Part shown: piece by piece, positions 16,981 to 25,964 of the stretch
Numbering within the stretch: the first letter of the stretch is position 1
How the letters are laid out: every line of letters begins with the position of its first letter
Assembly (NCBI RefSeq): GCF_000410515.1
Contig: NC_021500.1
Coordinates: forward strand, 372,001 to 436,000
Reading direction: 5' to 3'
From: Enterobacter sp. R4-368
Lineage (GTDB): Bacteria > Pseudomonadota > Gammaproteobacteria > Enterobacterales > Enterobacteriaceae
DNA: 64,000 bases
Made by a program: the position numbers and the translations under genes
Notes under the pieces: model-generated
The model's input: the letters and a program-made list of their open reading frames with translations, nothing else
Told to the model about the DNA's origin: nothing
Databases searched by the model: none

Positions 16981-17713
16981 AACCTTACCTTGTTTCATCT
17001 GATGTCTGCCTTGCCGGTAGACAATATCAGAGATGATCGCGGCTCGCCAAACTTCCCGACATTATTAGCGGCCGCAATAACACATCAGTTAATCCTTAAG
17101 TTAAATTACTGGATATATCGTTTCATTGTCCTTCGTCTACCACGCTGATGCGATGCCATGCGTTTGCAAACAGGAGACACAGGGCACCCCGGATTAGCCT
17201 TGTTTTATTATTACTGCCCTCATCGTCAGCCATAAAGTGGCAATATGTAACTCAGCAAGCGTTGCCAGATACCGCAATTTATTTGCATTAACATCGTCCC
17301 CAAACGCATTGAAGCATCTTGCAAATACTGCTTTGCCCATAATGGTGAAAGCGGTCAGATTTTTTTATTGTCTGGCGACACGAAAAAAATCAGTGGCTAA
17401 ATCAGAAAGAGAATGAATACCATCAGCAATCAACCCCTGCGATCCTGATAATATGCAAATAAGCATCCGCATAAGCGGTGAAAGAAAATTAATGTCAGCG
17501 CCGGCAGATGTTTTTGTGTACGGGCTGAACGTTACTGACACCCATTATCATTACGCATATGGCTGCCACGCGAAATAAAAAACAGATTTGGGATTATACT
17601 CAGGTGATCTTAATGTGGTGTTAAGGCTGAGAGAATAAATTATCGGCTAACGCAGCTTTTTAATATCAGTAATGTATGAATTATTAATTATTGATTAACA
17701 GGAAAACCGCACA
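16981..17713. other. Long AT-rich gene-free stretch
   Basis: About 730 bp with no ORF I can support on either strand. It is clearly AT-richer than its surroundings. It contains a Fur-like half-palindrome at 17537-17555 and a TATACT hexamer at 17595-17600, both plausible parts of the promoter of the metal transporter gene at 17714. I saw no sRNA I recognise (no RyhB or RydC). Confidence 0.5.
17537..17555. promoter_or_regulatory. Fur-like site upstream of the VIT-family transporter
   Basis: Read on the minus strand the 19 bases match the Fur consensus at 13 positions, including an unbroken TAATGATAAT core. The other half is poor. It lies about 160 bp before an iron/manganese-type transporter gene. 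It does not overlap the nearest -10 candidate (17595-17600), so its role is uncertain. Confidence 0.35.
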
Positions 17714-18403
17714 ATGCATCTGGAACGACACAGTATCGGAACAGTGGGATGGTTAAGGGCGGCAGTGCTGGGGGCAAATGACGGTATCGTGTCAACGGCG
17801 AGTCTCGTGCTCGGTATTGCCTCGGCGGGCACTCCATCATCAGGTATTTTGTTGGCAGGGATTGCCGGGCTTGTCGCGGGCGCAATGTCGATGGCAACCG
17901 GAGAATATGTCTCCGTTTCCTCCCAGACGGATACAGAAAACGCAGCTCTCGCTCAGGAGAAAAGGGAGCTGGTTGACGATTATGAGGGCGAAGTGCTGGA
18001 GCTGACTTCGTTGTACATTCAGCGGGGTCTGGAGCCTCTTCTTGCTCATCAGGTTGCACAGCAGCTTATGGCAAAGGATGCGCTGGACGCGCATGCCCGT
18101 GAGGAGCTGGGACTGACGGAAACCAATTCGGCACAACCTCTGCAAGCGGCCATTTTCTCGGCGCTGAGTTTTTCTGCGGGCGCGGTGTTGCCGTTGATTG
18201 TTGCATGGCTGGCGCCCGCAACACTGGTTTTTCCCTTCGTCATCCTTTCCACACTCTTTTCACTCACTCTCCTTGGCTATATCTCATCGATTGTGGGCAA
18301 AGCATCACCACTGAAAGCGATACTCAGAATCACTTTCTGGAGTGCCATGGCAATGGCTGTATCAATGGGCGCAGGCACACTTGCCGGCCATGTACTGGCT
18401 TAG
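17714..18403 (+). CDS. VIT1/CCC1-family Fe/Mn transporter
   Basis: A 229-residue membrane protein of the VIT1/CCC1 family. These export or sequester Fe(II) and Mn(II). The N-terminal helix with VLGANDGIVSTASLVLGIA (about 20-38) and the AGAMSMATGEYVSVSSQTD segment (about 57-75) are diagnostic. An acidic cytoplasmic region (EGEVLELTSLYIQRGLE...ARAREELGL-like) holds the metal-binding carboxylates. Three further helices follow. It is followed 31 bp later by a cytochrome b561 gene and may be co-transcribed with it. Together they suggest a metal/oxidative stress unit. Confidence 0.9.
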   Translation: MHLERHSIGTVGWLRAAVLGANDGIVSTASLVLGIASAGTPSSGILLAGIAGLVAGAMSMATGEYVSVSSQTDTENAALAQEKRELVDDYEGEVLELTSLYIQRGLEPLLAHQVAQQLMAKDALDAHAREELGLTETNSAQPLQAAIFSALSFSAGAVLPLIVAWLAPATLVFPFVILSTLFSLTLLGYISSIVGKASPLKAILRITFWSAMAMAVSMGAGTLAGHVLA

Positions 18404-18434
18404 AAGATCGTTTAATTCTCAGGAAAGATAAGAA

Positions 18435-18971
18435 ATGAAAAAATATTCGGGTAGTCAGATAGCGTTACACTGGCTGGTTTTATTACTGATTGCGATAACG
18501 TACGCAGCGATGGAATTTAAGGGTATTTTCCCTAAAGAGTCTGCAGGGCGTTACTGGATGGCTATTACGCATTACACGTGTGGCGTTTCTGTATTTATTC
18601 TGATGCTGGTCAGAATGATATTCCGGTTTGTTACGCCGGAGCCACCGGTTATCCCACCTTTACCGCAATGGCAGAAACTCAGCGCCACTGTTGTTCATTT
18701 TATTTTATATGCGCTTTTTATCGTACTTCCTCTTCTTGGTGTAGTTTCGCTCTATTTTGGGCAGAAAGAGTGGGTTTTCCTGTTTATTACTATGCCCGTA
18801 GCGGCCGTTAAAAATACCTTTTTACAACACAGCCTGAAGGAAATTCACGAACTACTGGCTAACACCGGTTATTTCATCATTGGTATACATGCCGCGGCAG
18901 CCCTGATGCATCACTATATCTGGCGGGATAACACGTTAAAAAGAATGATGCCTGGGAAATTCAGGGATTAA
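18435..18971 (+). CDS. Cytochrome b561 (CybB/YodB family)
   Basis: A 178-residue, four-helix dihaem b-type cytochrome. Expected haem ligands are His13 (in IALHWLV), a His in the ITHYTCGV segment, a His in the KEIHELLANTGY segment and a His in GIHAAAALMHHY. E. coli CybB was shown to be a superoxide:ubiquinone oxidoreductase, so scavenging superoxide in the inner membrane is a fair guess. The start has an AGGAAAGAT site 8 bases upstream. It likely forms a unit with the VIT-family gene before it. Confidence 0.88.
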   Translation: MKKYSGSQIALHWLVLLLIAITYAAMEFKGIFPKESAGRYWMAITHYTCGVSVFILMLVRMIFRFVTPEPPVIPPLPQWQKLSATVVHFILYALFIVLPLLGVVSLYFGQKEWVFLFITMPVAAVKNTFLQHSLKEIHELLANTGYFIIGIHAAAALMHHYIWRDNTLKRMMPGKFRD

Positions 18972-19492
18972 GCAGGCGTCACGAAACTTTTTATTTGAGC
19001 AGACCCGAACGCTGGTGACACGCTATGCTGTTCAGCGCTTATCTGCGGCAGAGCAGGGTCTGCAATATCCTTCACTGGCGTCGCCAGATCGCTGGCTCGG
19101 CAGCTTTGCAGAAACTTGCAATGAGCGCTGGGTTGTTTCGTCCGGGACAACCCGGCAGTGTCTACCGCCTTAATACAGGCAAGATTTACCATGCTTCTCT
19201 TTTTCTTCATACCGTCATGTCGCAAGCGATTGCCAGCGCGCTTTGCCCCGAAACGTTTTGTCACTGACAAAATCAGCATTCTGTTCAGCAAATTACACGA
19301 TTGTGGCGCAGCGGCGTGAAGCGTATTGGCAGGTCGAAGGCCGAGACAGTGCTTACTGCTTCTTTCGAACTATCAGCCTGTTAAATCAAAGCTCGCCGCT
19401 ACACCTTTCGTGGTAATCCTTATTCGACTTGATATATATCAATAAAAAGAGCATATTGCGTTCGTTTTGTTATTTCTGGGTTAATGTTTGTT
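18972..19492. other. Gene-poor stretch before ortT
   Basis: About 520 bp with no supported gene. An 80-codon open frame at 19025-19267 has no ribosome binding site and no family look. Short open pieces in other frames in the first 400 bp could be worn coding remnants, but I cannot name a parent gene. The last 70 bp are AT-rich promoter sequence with a perfect FNR-type palindrome. Confidence 0.45.
19429..19442. promoter_or_regulatory. Perfect FNR-type box upstream of ortT
   Basis: TTGATATATATCAA matches the FNR consensus TTGATNNNNATCAA at all ten fixed positions. It is centred 57 bp before the ortT start codon. A TGTTAT hexamer at 19468-19473 could be the -10 box, which would place the site near -44, close to the class II activator position. 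No gene lies between it and ortT. Confidence 0.6.
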
Positions 19493-19666
19493 ATGTCGTT
19501 ATACCAAAAAATGTTGGTTTTCTACTTTGTCATGGCGCTGATTTGCGCGCTGATAACCTGGTTTCTTTCTCACGATCGTAAACGTATTCGCCTGCTGAGC
19601 GCGTTTTTAGTGGGGTCGACATGGCCCATGAGCTTCCCGGTTGCGCTGTTATTTTCCATATTCTAA
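19493..19666 (+). CDS. ortT: OrtT, small membrane toxin-like protein
   Basis: A 57-residue protein with two membrane helices (about 5-25 and 35-55) and a basic loop HDRKRIR between them. It aligns end to end with E. coli OrtT (YdcX), described as an orphan toxin that lowers membrane potential and ATP under stress from antifolate drugs. The ATG at 19493 matches the E. coli start (MSLYQ); an upstream ATG at 19484 is less likely. A second copy follows 96 bp downstream. In E. coli ortT sits between patD and ydcY; here patD is 3.5 kb upstream and ydcY 9.5 kb downstream. Confidence 0.88.
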   Translation: MSLYQKMLVFYFVMALICALITWFLSHDRKRIRLLSAFLVGSTWPMSFPVALLFSIF

Positions 19667-19762
19667 ATTTTGCCAGCAAAGCGTGACGGCGAAAGCGATA
19701 ACGCCTTGAAAATTAGTGCAACATGTTAGGCGGATGTTTTACCTAAGGACAGGAGACAGACG

Positions 19763-19936
19763 TTGGAACTCTACACCAAACTGCTTATTTTCTACGTTGT
19801 CATGGCGGTGTTATGTGCCGTGGCAACCTGGTTTCTCGTCAAAGATAGCCGCAAAATCCGCCTGCTTAGCGCTTTGTTAGTCGGTGCGACCTGGCCCATC
19901 AGTTTTCCCGTCGCGTTACTTTTTTCTCTCTTTTAA
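19763..19936 (+). CDS. Second OrtT-like protein (tandem paralog, TTG start)
   Basis: A 57-codon gene read directly from the sequence. It begins TTG-GAA-CTC-TAC (MELYTKLLIFYVV) and ends LLFSLF-stop. It has the same length, the same two helices and the same WFLxxDxRKIRLLSAxLVGxTWPxSFPVALLFS pattern as ortT. An AGGAG at 19751-19755 lies 7 bases before the TTG. It is easily missed because of its TTG start and short length. The divergence between the copies (roughly one third of residues differ) shows an old duplication. It may share the FNR-type promoter with ortT. Confidence 0.8.
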   Translation: MELYTKLLIFYVVMAVLCAVATWFLVKDSRKIRLLSALLVGATWPISFPVALLFSLF

Positions 19937-20001
19937 TCGTGTCCTTGCCATAATGCTGTGATACTGTATATAAAAACAGTATTGCAGCAGAGAGGGCAGG
20001 T

Positions 20002-20763
20002 ATGAACAGTCTCTATTCACTCCACGCGCAGGCGCAGGTGCGCTGGCACGCGTTACCGGGCAAAGGCGATCCGGTGGTTTTTATTCATGGTCTGGGTTGC
20101 GCGTCTTCGTACGAATACCCGCGCATCGTCGCCGATCCGGCGTTTGCTGGCAGGTGCGCCATTCTTATCGATTTGCCGGGCTACGGTTACAGTGAACGTC
20201 CGGCGAGCTTCTCTTATCGCACCAGCGATCAGGCGCAAGTGGTGATTGAACTGCTGGATCATCTTGGGCTCGACGCATTCTGGTTATACGGCCACAGCAT
20301 GGGCGGCAGTATCGCCATTGAAGTCGCTTCGCGTATCCCGCAGCGTGTCAACGCGCTGGCGGTATCTGAACCTAATTTTCACGCCGGTGGCGGGGCGTTT
20401 AGCCGCATTATCGCGGCCCAGGATGAGGCCGATTTTGTCACCTGCGGCTACGCGGCGATGCTGGCGCAGGAAAAAACCGCCTGGGCCGGAAGCCTGCAAA
20501 GCAGCGCGCCCTGGGCAGTATGGCGCGGCGCGAAAAGCCTGGTTGATGGTATTGAGCCGTCATGGATGTCGTTATTTGCCCGGTTTCCGCGCCCCAAAAC
20601 GCTGATTTTTGGCGAGCTGTCACTACCGGATAACGATGCCGACAGTGTGCTGCAACAAGGGATTGAGCTGCGCATTATTCCGCGAGCGGGTCATTCAATG
20701 TCTGACGAACAGCCAGCCTTACTGGCACAGTCATTAGCGGCATTTATTGCGGAATATGAGTAA
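20002..20763 (+). CDS. Alpha/beta-fold hydrolase
   Basis: A 253-residue cytoplasmic alpha/beta hydrolase. The oxyanion HGLG is at about residue 30, the nucleophile elbow GHSMGGS at about 97-103, and the catalytic His is in RAGHSMSDEQP near residue 231. The likely acid residue is in the FGELSLPDNDAD region. The substrate is unknown. A GAGAGGGCAGG site precedes the ATG. It is convergent with srfC across a short hairpin. Confidence 0.85.
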   Translation: MNSLYSLHAQAQVRWHALPGKGDPVVFIHGLGCASSYEYPRIVADPAFAGRCAILIDLPGYGYSERPASFSYRTSDQAQVVIELLDHLGLDAFWLYGHSMGGSIAIEVASRIPQRVNALAVSEPNFHAGGGAFSRIIAAQDEADFVTCGYAAMLAQEKTAWAGSLQSSAPWAVWRGAKSLVDGIEPSWMSLFARFPRPKTLIFGELSLPDNDADSVLQQGIELRIIPRAGHSMSDEQPALLAQSLAAFIAEYE

Positions 20764-20769
20764 AAAGAA

Positions 20770-20794
20770 ACCCGGCACATTTGCATGGCCGGGT
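20770..20794. terminator. Terminator between the hydrolase gene and srfC
   Basis: A 7-bp ACCCGGC/GCCGGGT stem. On the minus strand it is followed by TTTCTTTTTA, so it works best as the end of the srf operon. Confidence 0.65.
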
Positions 20795-20799
20795 GATTT

Positions 20800-22974
20800 T
20801 CAGGGAAGCAGGGATTTGAGTTTTTTACGCGCCGCCGGGCTGATATCCAGCGGATGGCTGTAACCAATGTTTTCGATAGCCCGGTGGTACAACGCCACCA
20901 GCCAGTCATAAACATAGCGGGTGGCGGCGTGTACCGGCTGTTCGCTCAGACGGGTTAACCGCGCCTGGGTAGCGCCATCCGTACCGCTGGAAAAAATGGT
21001 ACTGCCTTTGTTGACACGGCTTTCCGGGCGATCCGCTTGTGCGATCTCCGCATAACCCAGCCAGGCGACAAAGTTACCAATCGCGGCGTACAGTTGCGCG
21101 GCACATGCGGTATCGCGCTGCATAATTTTTTGCAACTGATCGGGTAAATTCAGCCGGTAGCTGCTGACGATAACAATCTCCGCCATCTGGCGCAGCGTGG
21201 CAGGGCTGAGCCCCAGACGCGCGGCATTATCATCGTTGCGGCTCCACTGGCGAACATGGTTGACCCACAAGGCATGCGCCTGCTGACCGATATCTTTCGA
21301 CACCGCCTGCGGTTCGCTGCTTTCTGCGGATTCAGCAAACAGATCGATAGATTCATTAAACAAGCCGCTGACTTTCTCTTCGCGCGGCTGCTGAACTTTC
21401 CACAGCGTATCGAACTGCTGCATATCCGGCTGTAAACCTTCCAGTAATTCACCGTGGCGTGAAGCCTGGCCTTGCAGTTCACGCACCACGGACTCCGCGC
21501 TCGCGCGTTGCGCCGCCGCGTCTTTCGCGGCGGTGGCAAGCCAGGGTTGCAGCAGATCGCGAAGGGCGCGCTGATGGCGCTCAGTCAGCGCTTTCAGACG
21601 CTGCTGACGCAGGCCAGGCGCTGTCGCCTGCACCAGCCACTCCAGCAGACGCTGCAGACTGCTGGCATCCAGCGCCTGCAACGTTCCCCAGTGCTGACCC
21701 GGTTTACCGATGAGCTGTTGTACGGCTTCGTCCAGATTCTGTGCCAGCGTAAAGCGCGCATCCTGCGGCGTAATCGCCCAGACCAGCCCCGGCAGCGCCG
21801 TTTCCTGACCGGATTGTGTCTCCTTGACCCAGTTTAATAATGCGCGCGCAGTGGCTGCGGTTGCTGAGCGCTCCAGCGTCGCATTGCAAATCATCAACAC
21901 ATCCGGTTGCAGGCGCTGGCGGTAACTTTCCAGCAACCAGCGGCATTTGCTACGCCACAACGGCTGGCCATCCTGTGGGCCAGGTGTCGGAATATCGAGA
22001 ATATCCACGGTCGTTAACACCGCGTTTTCCACCGGCAACACCAGTTCGCGCGTAATCAGCGCAAGGGTGGCCAGCGGAATACTGACCGCATTGTGCAACT
22101 GCTCGTTTGACCACGGGTGAACCACCACTTCGTCATGGATCTCATCGCTACCGGGTTCCGAGGGTGTTAAGAAACCGTCGGTTGGCAGGGCAAAGGTATC
22201 CACCAGAATACTGAGCGGCGCCGCCAGTTCCTGCGCGTTCCCGGTCTGGTGAAGGGTGTGCGCCAGCGACAACCACTGCTGCGTGAGTTCCTGCTGCTCG
22301 CCCCATAACAGCGACCAGGCGCTGGCACGGGCGCTGAGATCGAGGGAAGGCAACAGGCAGGCAAACTGATACCACAGCGCATCATCCATCTGTTGCTGCG
22401 ACGAAGGCACTGCCGCGCGCCAGAAGCGGGCAATCGCGCCGATATCTTCCGCCGTGATCCCCGGCACTGCATTCGGCTGGCGCAGTGAGCGCCATTTCGC
22501 GACGCGGTCTTCGATCACCGATTTATCAACGGCGCGCAATTCCGGCTGCTGAACGGCATGAGCAATAAAGATCTGCACCAGCTCGGCTTCGCTGATAATG
22601 CGCAGGCACAGCGGGAAACCCTCATCCATCGGCGCGAGATGCTGGCTAAAGCGCAGCGCCATGCTGGTCAGGGCATGGCCGGGATTGATATGGGTGAAGT
22701 AATCCAGTGTTTTTTCGCCGGGACGCACATTAAGCCGCCCGTTACCGCTGCCGCACAGGGCTGTCAGCAGATGCGCTTTGGCCGCTTGTGAATGACCATA
22801 CAACCCAACGGTGCAGGGCGCGTCAACCGCTTCACGCAGCGCGCTTTCCTCGGCGGCGGCAGTCGTCAGACGCGACAGCAGCGCGTCGGCATCATCATCC
22901 AGTAAAGGTGCGTGCTGGCGGTTTTCGTTGATCCATGTCGCCAGTGCCTGGGTGGTTTTTACGCTCGCACTCAT
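20800..22974 (-). CDS. srfC: SrfC, putative virulence factor with degenerate P-loop
   Basis: A 724-residue soluble protein, third gene of srfABC. SrfC was named in Salmonella as an SsrB-regulated factor; its function is unknown. At residues 57-70 the sequence TVGLYGHSQAAKAHLL has the shape of a dynamin-type GTPase P-loop (GxxxxGK[ST]), but the last Gly and the Ser/Thr are Ala (A65, A67); Lys66 remains. A strand-like segment near DVLMICNATLERS follows, where the NKxD motif would be expected. The rest is largely helical, with Gln-rich coiled-coil stretches in the middle. Its start overlaps the srfB stop by 4 bp (ATGA), so it is made together with SrfB. Confidence 0.88.
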   Translation of the reverse strand: MSASVKTTQALATWINENRQHAPLLDDDADALLSRLTTAAAEESALREAVDAPCTVGLYGHSQAAKAHLLTALCGSGNGRLNVRPGEKTLDYFTHINPGHALTSMALRFSQHLAPMDEGFPLCLRIISEAELVQIFIAHAVQQPELRAVDKSVIEDRVAKWRSLRQPNAVPGITAEDIGAIARFWRAAVPSSQQQMDDALWYQFACLLPSLDLSARASAWSLLWGEQQELTQQWLSLAHTLHQTGNAQELAAPLSILVDTFALPTDGFLTPSEPGSDEIHDEVVVHPWSNEQLHNAVSIPLATLALITRELVLPVENAVLTTVDILDIPTPGPQDGQPLWRSKCRWLLESYRQRLQPDVLMICNATLERSATAATARALLNWVKETQSGQETALPGLVWAITPQDARFTLAQNLDEAVQQLIGKPGQHWGTLQALDASSLQRLLEWLVQATAPGLRQQRLKALTERHQRALRDLLQPWLATAAKDAAAQRASAESVVRELQGQASRHGELLEGLQPDMQQFDTLWKVQQPREEKVSGLFNESIDLFAESAESSEPQAVSKDIGQQAHALWVNHVRQWSRNDDNAARLGLSPATLRQMAEIVIVSSYRLNLPDQLQKIMQRDTACAAQLYAAIGNFVAWLGYAEIAQADRPESRVNKGSTIFSSGTDGATQARLTRLSEQPVHAATRYVYDWLVALYHRAIENIGYSHPLDISPAARKKLKSLLP

Positions 22975-25964
22975 TTCAGATACACACTCCCGCTGTCGAT
23001 CCAGTAATGGCTGCCGCTATGGCGGCGATCGGCCAGCGTATTCAGTTTAAAAGTTAACGCGTCTGCGGCGACCGGCGTACCGTCCTGGAGCCAGGCCTCA
23101 CTCAAGGTGAACGATTCGGGCCCGTGCTGTTTATTGCCGCCGCTGAATTGCAAACGGACATTCAGCACGCCGTCGCCCGCGATGGTTTTCGCCAGTTCCT
23201 GCGAGTTGATACTCAGCGTGTAGAGCGGCGTAGCTGGCCAGCGGGCGTTCGCGAGCTGGCGGAAACCGAGCGTAACATTGCCGCGCAGCGGGAAGTGTAA
23301 ACGCGCGTCCAGTTTTGCGCCGGGTTTATCAAGGTCGATATCGTGATACCAGATATTCTCATCGCGCAAGGTATTGACGACGTTATCCAGCACACCGAGA
23401 TAGCGCACGGTGGAATAGGCACCGATGTCCGCCGCTTTAAAGTTAAAACGCGGCAGACGCAAATCGAGCGCCAGGCTGCACAGCATCGCGCCAACGGCGG
23501 CGGTTGATTTCGGGTTGCCGATCTTACCCTGCTGGCTGAACGGATACCACTCATGTACGCGGTATTTATCAAGCCAGATCATGCGGTTAACCGGCACGGG
23601 TTGCAGGTGGCGAATCAGCGCCTGCACGCCGGGTAAGCAGCCAGGACGGCCGGTGATCAGCAGCACATCGCAGCAGTAGTGGCTGATGGCTTCGCAAACC
23701 GCATGCAGCGGGGCGGTCAGGGTAAATTGTCCGGCCAGCATCGCATCCTGCAACTCGCGGAAATTGACCTGCAGCGGGACAGCCAGCACATCGAATTCCG
23801 CTGAACCGGACGGCAGCGCATGATCGATCGCCTGCTTCAGGTAGTTCATGACATTGCGCGTCGGCAATTGCGTGAGCAGTTCGCCGAAGGTTGCATGCAA
23901 TCCGGCGAGCGGATCGTTAATGTCGCTCTCTTCCCACGCGGCAAGAATGGCGTGACCAATCGGCATAAACAGTTGCAGCGTCGTCTGCTGGCGCAGTACG
24001 GCCTGAGTATCAATACGCCCGGAATCGCCAAACAGCGTCGCCATGATCGCCGCGGCATCGGTAATGCCCGCTTTCTGCATCTGCGTTTGCAGCGCCGGCA
24101 GCACACAGCGCTGAATGATATCCAGCAGAATGTCATCCCCGGCGACTTTAAACCCTTCGCGGAACAGCAGTTGCGGGGTGATTTTGACGTTACTGCCGGT
24201 GCCATCATCCAGTTGATAATGGGTAATCGCCATATCTGTCGTGCCACCGCCGATATCGACGGAGGCCACGCGCAGCGAACGGCCTTTTACCGCGCCAGGT
24301 GCTTCTTCGCGATCCGGGCGGGCAAGCGAGGCGAAAAACGTTTCAGTTTGCCCGGCAAAACGGGAAATCGCTTCGTTATACAGCCATACCAGTTGGCCAC
24401 AGCTGGCTTCGTCCCACTCCATCTGAATGTGCGGTACGGGCACCACGCTTTTTTCCTGCTGTTTGCGGTTAGCAAAGTCTTCATCCTGCGGATGCCAGCC
24501 CATGGCTTTCCATACCAGCGCGATAGCCTCAAACATGCGGCGACGGAAAATTTCACGCTCCTGCTTCGGCATCGCCGAGGGCAGGGTAAGAATAATGGTG
24601 CGCAACTGGCGCGGTGACGCCGGAAAACCCAAACGCAGACGCGTGGCAACACTGTTGATCTGCCCGAGCGCCTGCGACAGCAATTCACACAGCATGTGAG
24701 TCATCAGCGTGCTGCGGCTGTACTGGGGGGAGAAGACCGGTAAACGCTCATCAAGCGGCAGACTATACAGCGGCTGGCCTTCGTCGTTCATCAGGTTCAT
24801 TAACGGGAAGGCGGTCGCCAGCGGTTCGCGCTGGGTTTTGCTGTTCATCTGGCTAAAGCGCCAGTCCTGCAATACCGGTGTTTCGTCCCACAGATAGCGG
24901 CGCGGGCTGGAGATACCGCTATTGCCTTCAGTACCGAGGCGCTGCGTTGCCAGTTTGCGGGCTTCATCGCCCACGCGGACAATCGAAGGCCAAATAAAGG
25001 CGTCTTCGCGACCGCTCTCGACCGAGAAGTGCTGTTTGCCGAAGCGCGCTTCAGAAAACTCGAGACGGCTGGTAAACAGCGGCTCATTGAGGTACTGAGG
25101 CTCACTGAGCGAACGCACCTGCAATTCCGCCGTCTGGCGCAACCCATCGTTGGCATCGCCGTGATCTTCAATGATCACGCCGCAGGTGTGGGTGTTGCCG
25201 ACATCCAGAATCAGATCGACCGGGATCGCCGGGGTGCTCAGCGTGTGCGTGACGATTTTGACTTCCGGCACCTGCAATTGCATGCCGAGCAGGCTCATCA
25301 GATTCAGCCAGTGCGCCTGGTATTCAAAACCGCGCAATGCCTGGTTAATTTCGCGCTCACTGCGGGTTTCGTGTTGCGTAATAAATTGCAAAAACGCTTC
25401 GCGCAACCAGCCATCAACCCAGGTTTGATCGAGGAAATCCGCCACTTCGTCGTCACGCCAGGCCAGTGAGAACCGCGTACCATTGAGAATATCGTTTTCC
25501 TGCGGCGCCAGTGCGGCAGGCGAGTTGCCGTTAATCTGGCTGTCGAGCGCCAGCGCCACGCGGTGGGTATTTCCGGCGCTGTCCGGTTCGCTGAGCTTGC
25601 GGATCTGCACGCGTGCCCAGTTATCCGGACCTTCAACGAAAGTACGGGGCGGGTTGAAACGCAGGAACGGGATCGGCAGCCAGATACCATCAAGGATCGA
25701 CAACGAATATTGCAGCGAATGTGTGCTTTCGGGTTTTACCACTTCCGGCTGACCGCCGTCGCGGTTCGGCAACGTATAACGCTCGTTGACCAGATCGAAA
25801 TCCAGACGCAGCAGCGGGCCATTGGCGGTTTTACGCACAAATCGACCGCTATTGGCGGAATCCTGGGGTGTCAGGCCAAAATCAAGAAACTGCACGCCGC
25901 TATTGGCAATCAGCGTCACGCTCTGTTTGTAGTCGCAAAGATTAACCAGCATAAACTCAGTCAC
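22971..25964 (-). CDS. srfB: SrfB, actin/Hsp70-fold ATPase-like virulence factor
   Basis: A 997-residue protein of the SrfB family. Two phosphate-binding motifs of the actin/Hsp70/hexokinase fold are clear: DVGNTHTCG at 254-262 (phosphate 1) and DIGGGTTD at 570-577 (phosphate 2). A late LITGRPGCLPG segment is a plausible adenosine motif. About 250 residues precede the first motif and form a separate N-terminal domain. So SrfB should bind ATP and may change shape or polymerise. It overlaps srfA at the start and srfC at the end. There is no signal peptide, so it acts in the cytoplasm. The molecular role is not established. Confidence 0.92.
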   Translation of the reverse strand: MTEFMLVNLCDYKQSVTLIANSGVQFLDFGLTPQDSANSGRFVRKTANGPLLRLDFDLVNERYTLPNRDGGQPEVVKPESTHSLQYSLSILDGIWLPIPFLRFNPPRTFVEGPDNWARVQIRKLSEPDSAGNTHRVALALDSQINGNSPAALAPQENDILNGTRFSLAWRDDEVADFLDQTWVDGWLREAFLQFITQHETRSEREINQALRGFEYQAHWLNLMSLLGMQLQVPEVKIVTHTLSTPAIPVDLILDVGNTHTCGVIIEDHGDANDGLRQTAELQVRSLSEPQYLNEPLFTSRLEFSEARFGKQHFSVESGREDAFIWPSIVRVGDEARKLATQRLGTEGNSGISSPRRYLWDETPVLQDWRFSQMNSKTQREPLATAFPLMNLMNDEGQPLYSLPLDERLPVFSPQYSRSTLMTHMLCELLSQALGQINSVATRLRLGFPASPRQLRTIILTLPSAMPKQEREIFRRRMFEAIALVWKAMGWHPQDEDFANRKQQEKSVVPVPHIQMEWDEASCGQLVWLYNEAISRFAGQTETFFASLARPDREEAPGAVKGRSLRVASVDIGGGTTDMAITHYQLDDGTGSNVKITPQLLFREGFKVAGDDILLDIIQRCVLPALQTQMQKAGITDAAAIMATLFGDSGRIDTQAVLRQQTTLQLFMPIGHAILAAWEESDINDPLAGLHATFGELLTQLPTRNVMNYLKQAIDHALPSGSAEFDVLAVPLQVNFRELQDAMLAGQFTLTAPLHAVCEAISHYCCDVLLITGRPGCLPGVQALIRHLQPVPVNRMIWLDKYRVHEWYPFSQQGKIGNPKSTAAVGAMLCSLALDLRLPRFNFKAADIGAYSTVRYLGVLDNVVNTLRDENIWYHDIDLDKPGAKLDARLHFPLRGNVTLGFRQLANARWPATPLYTLSINSQELAKTIAGDGVLNVRLQFSGGNKQHGPESFTLSEAWLQDGTPVAADALTFKLNTLADRRHSGSHYWIDSGSVYLK

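Noticed and set aside
16981..17713. Possible small RNA gene (RyhB- or RydC-like) in the AT-rich gap
   Set aside because: No sequence resembling either RNA and no strong terminator hairpin with a T-run.
19025..19267. 80-codon open frame before ortT
   Set aside because: No ribosome binding site, odd composition and no family resemblance; kept only as part of a gene-poor stretch.
23820..24617. 265-codon plus-strand open frame
   Set aside because: Antisense shadow of srfB in a GC-rich frame; SrfB motifs on the other strand are clear.
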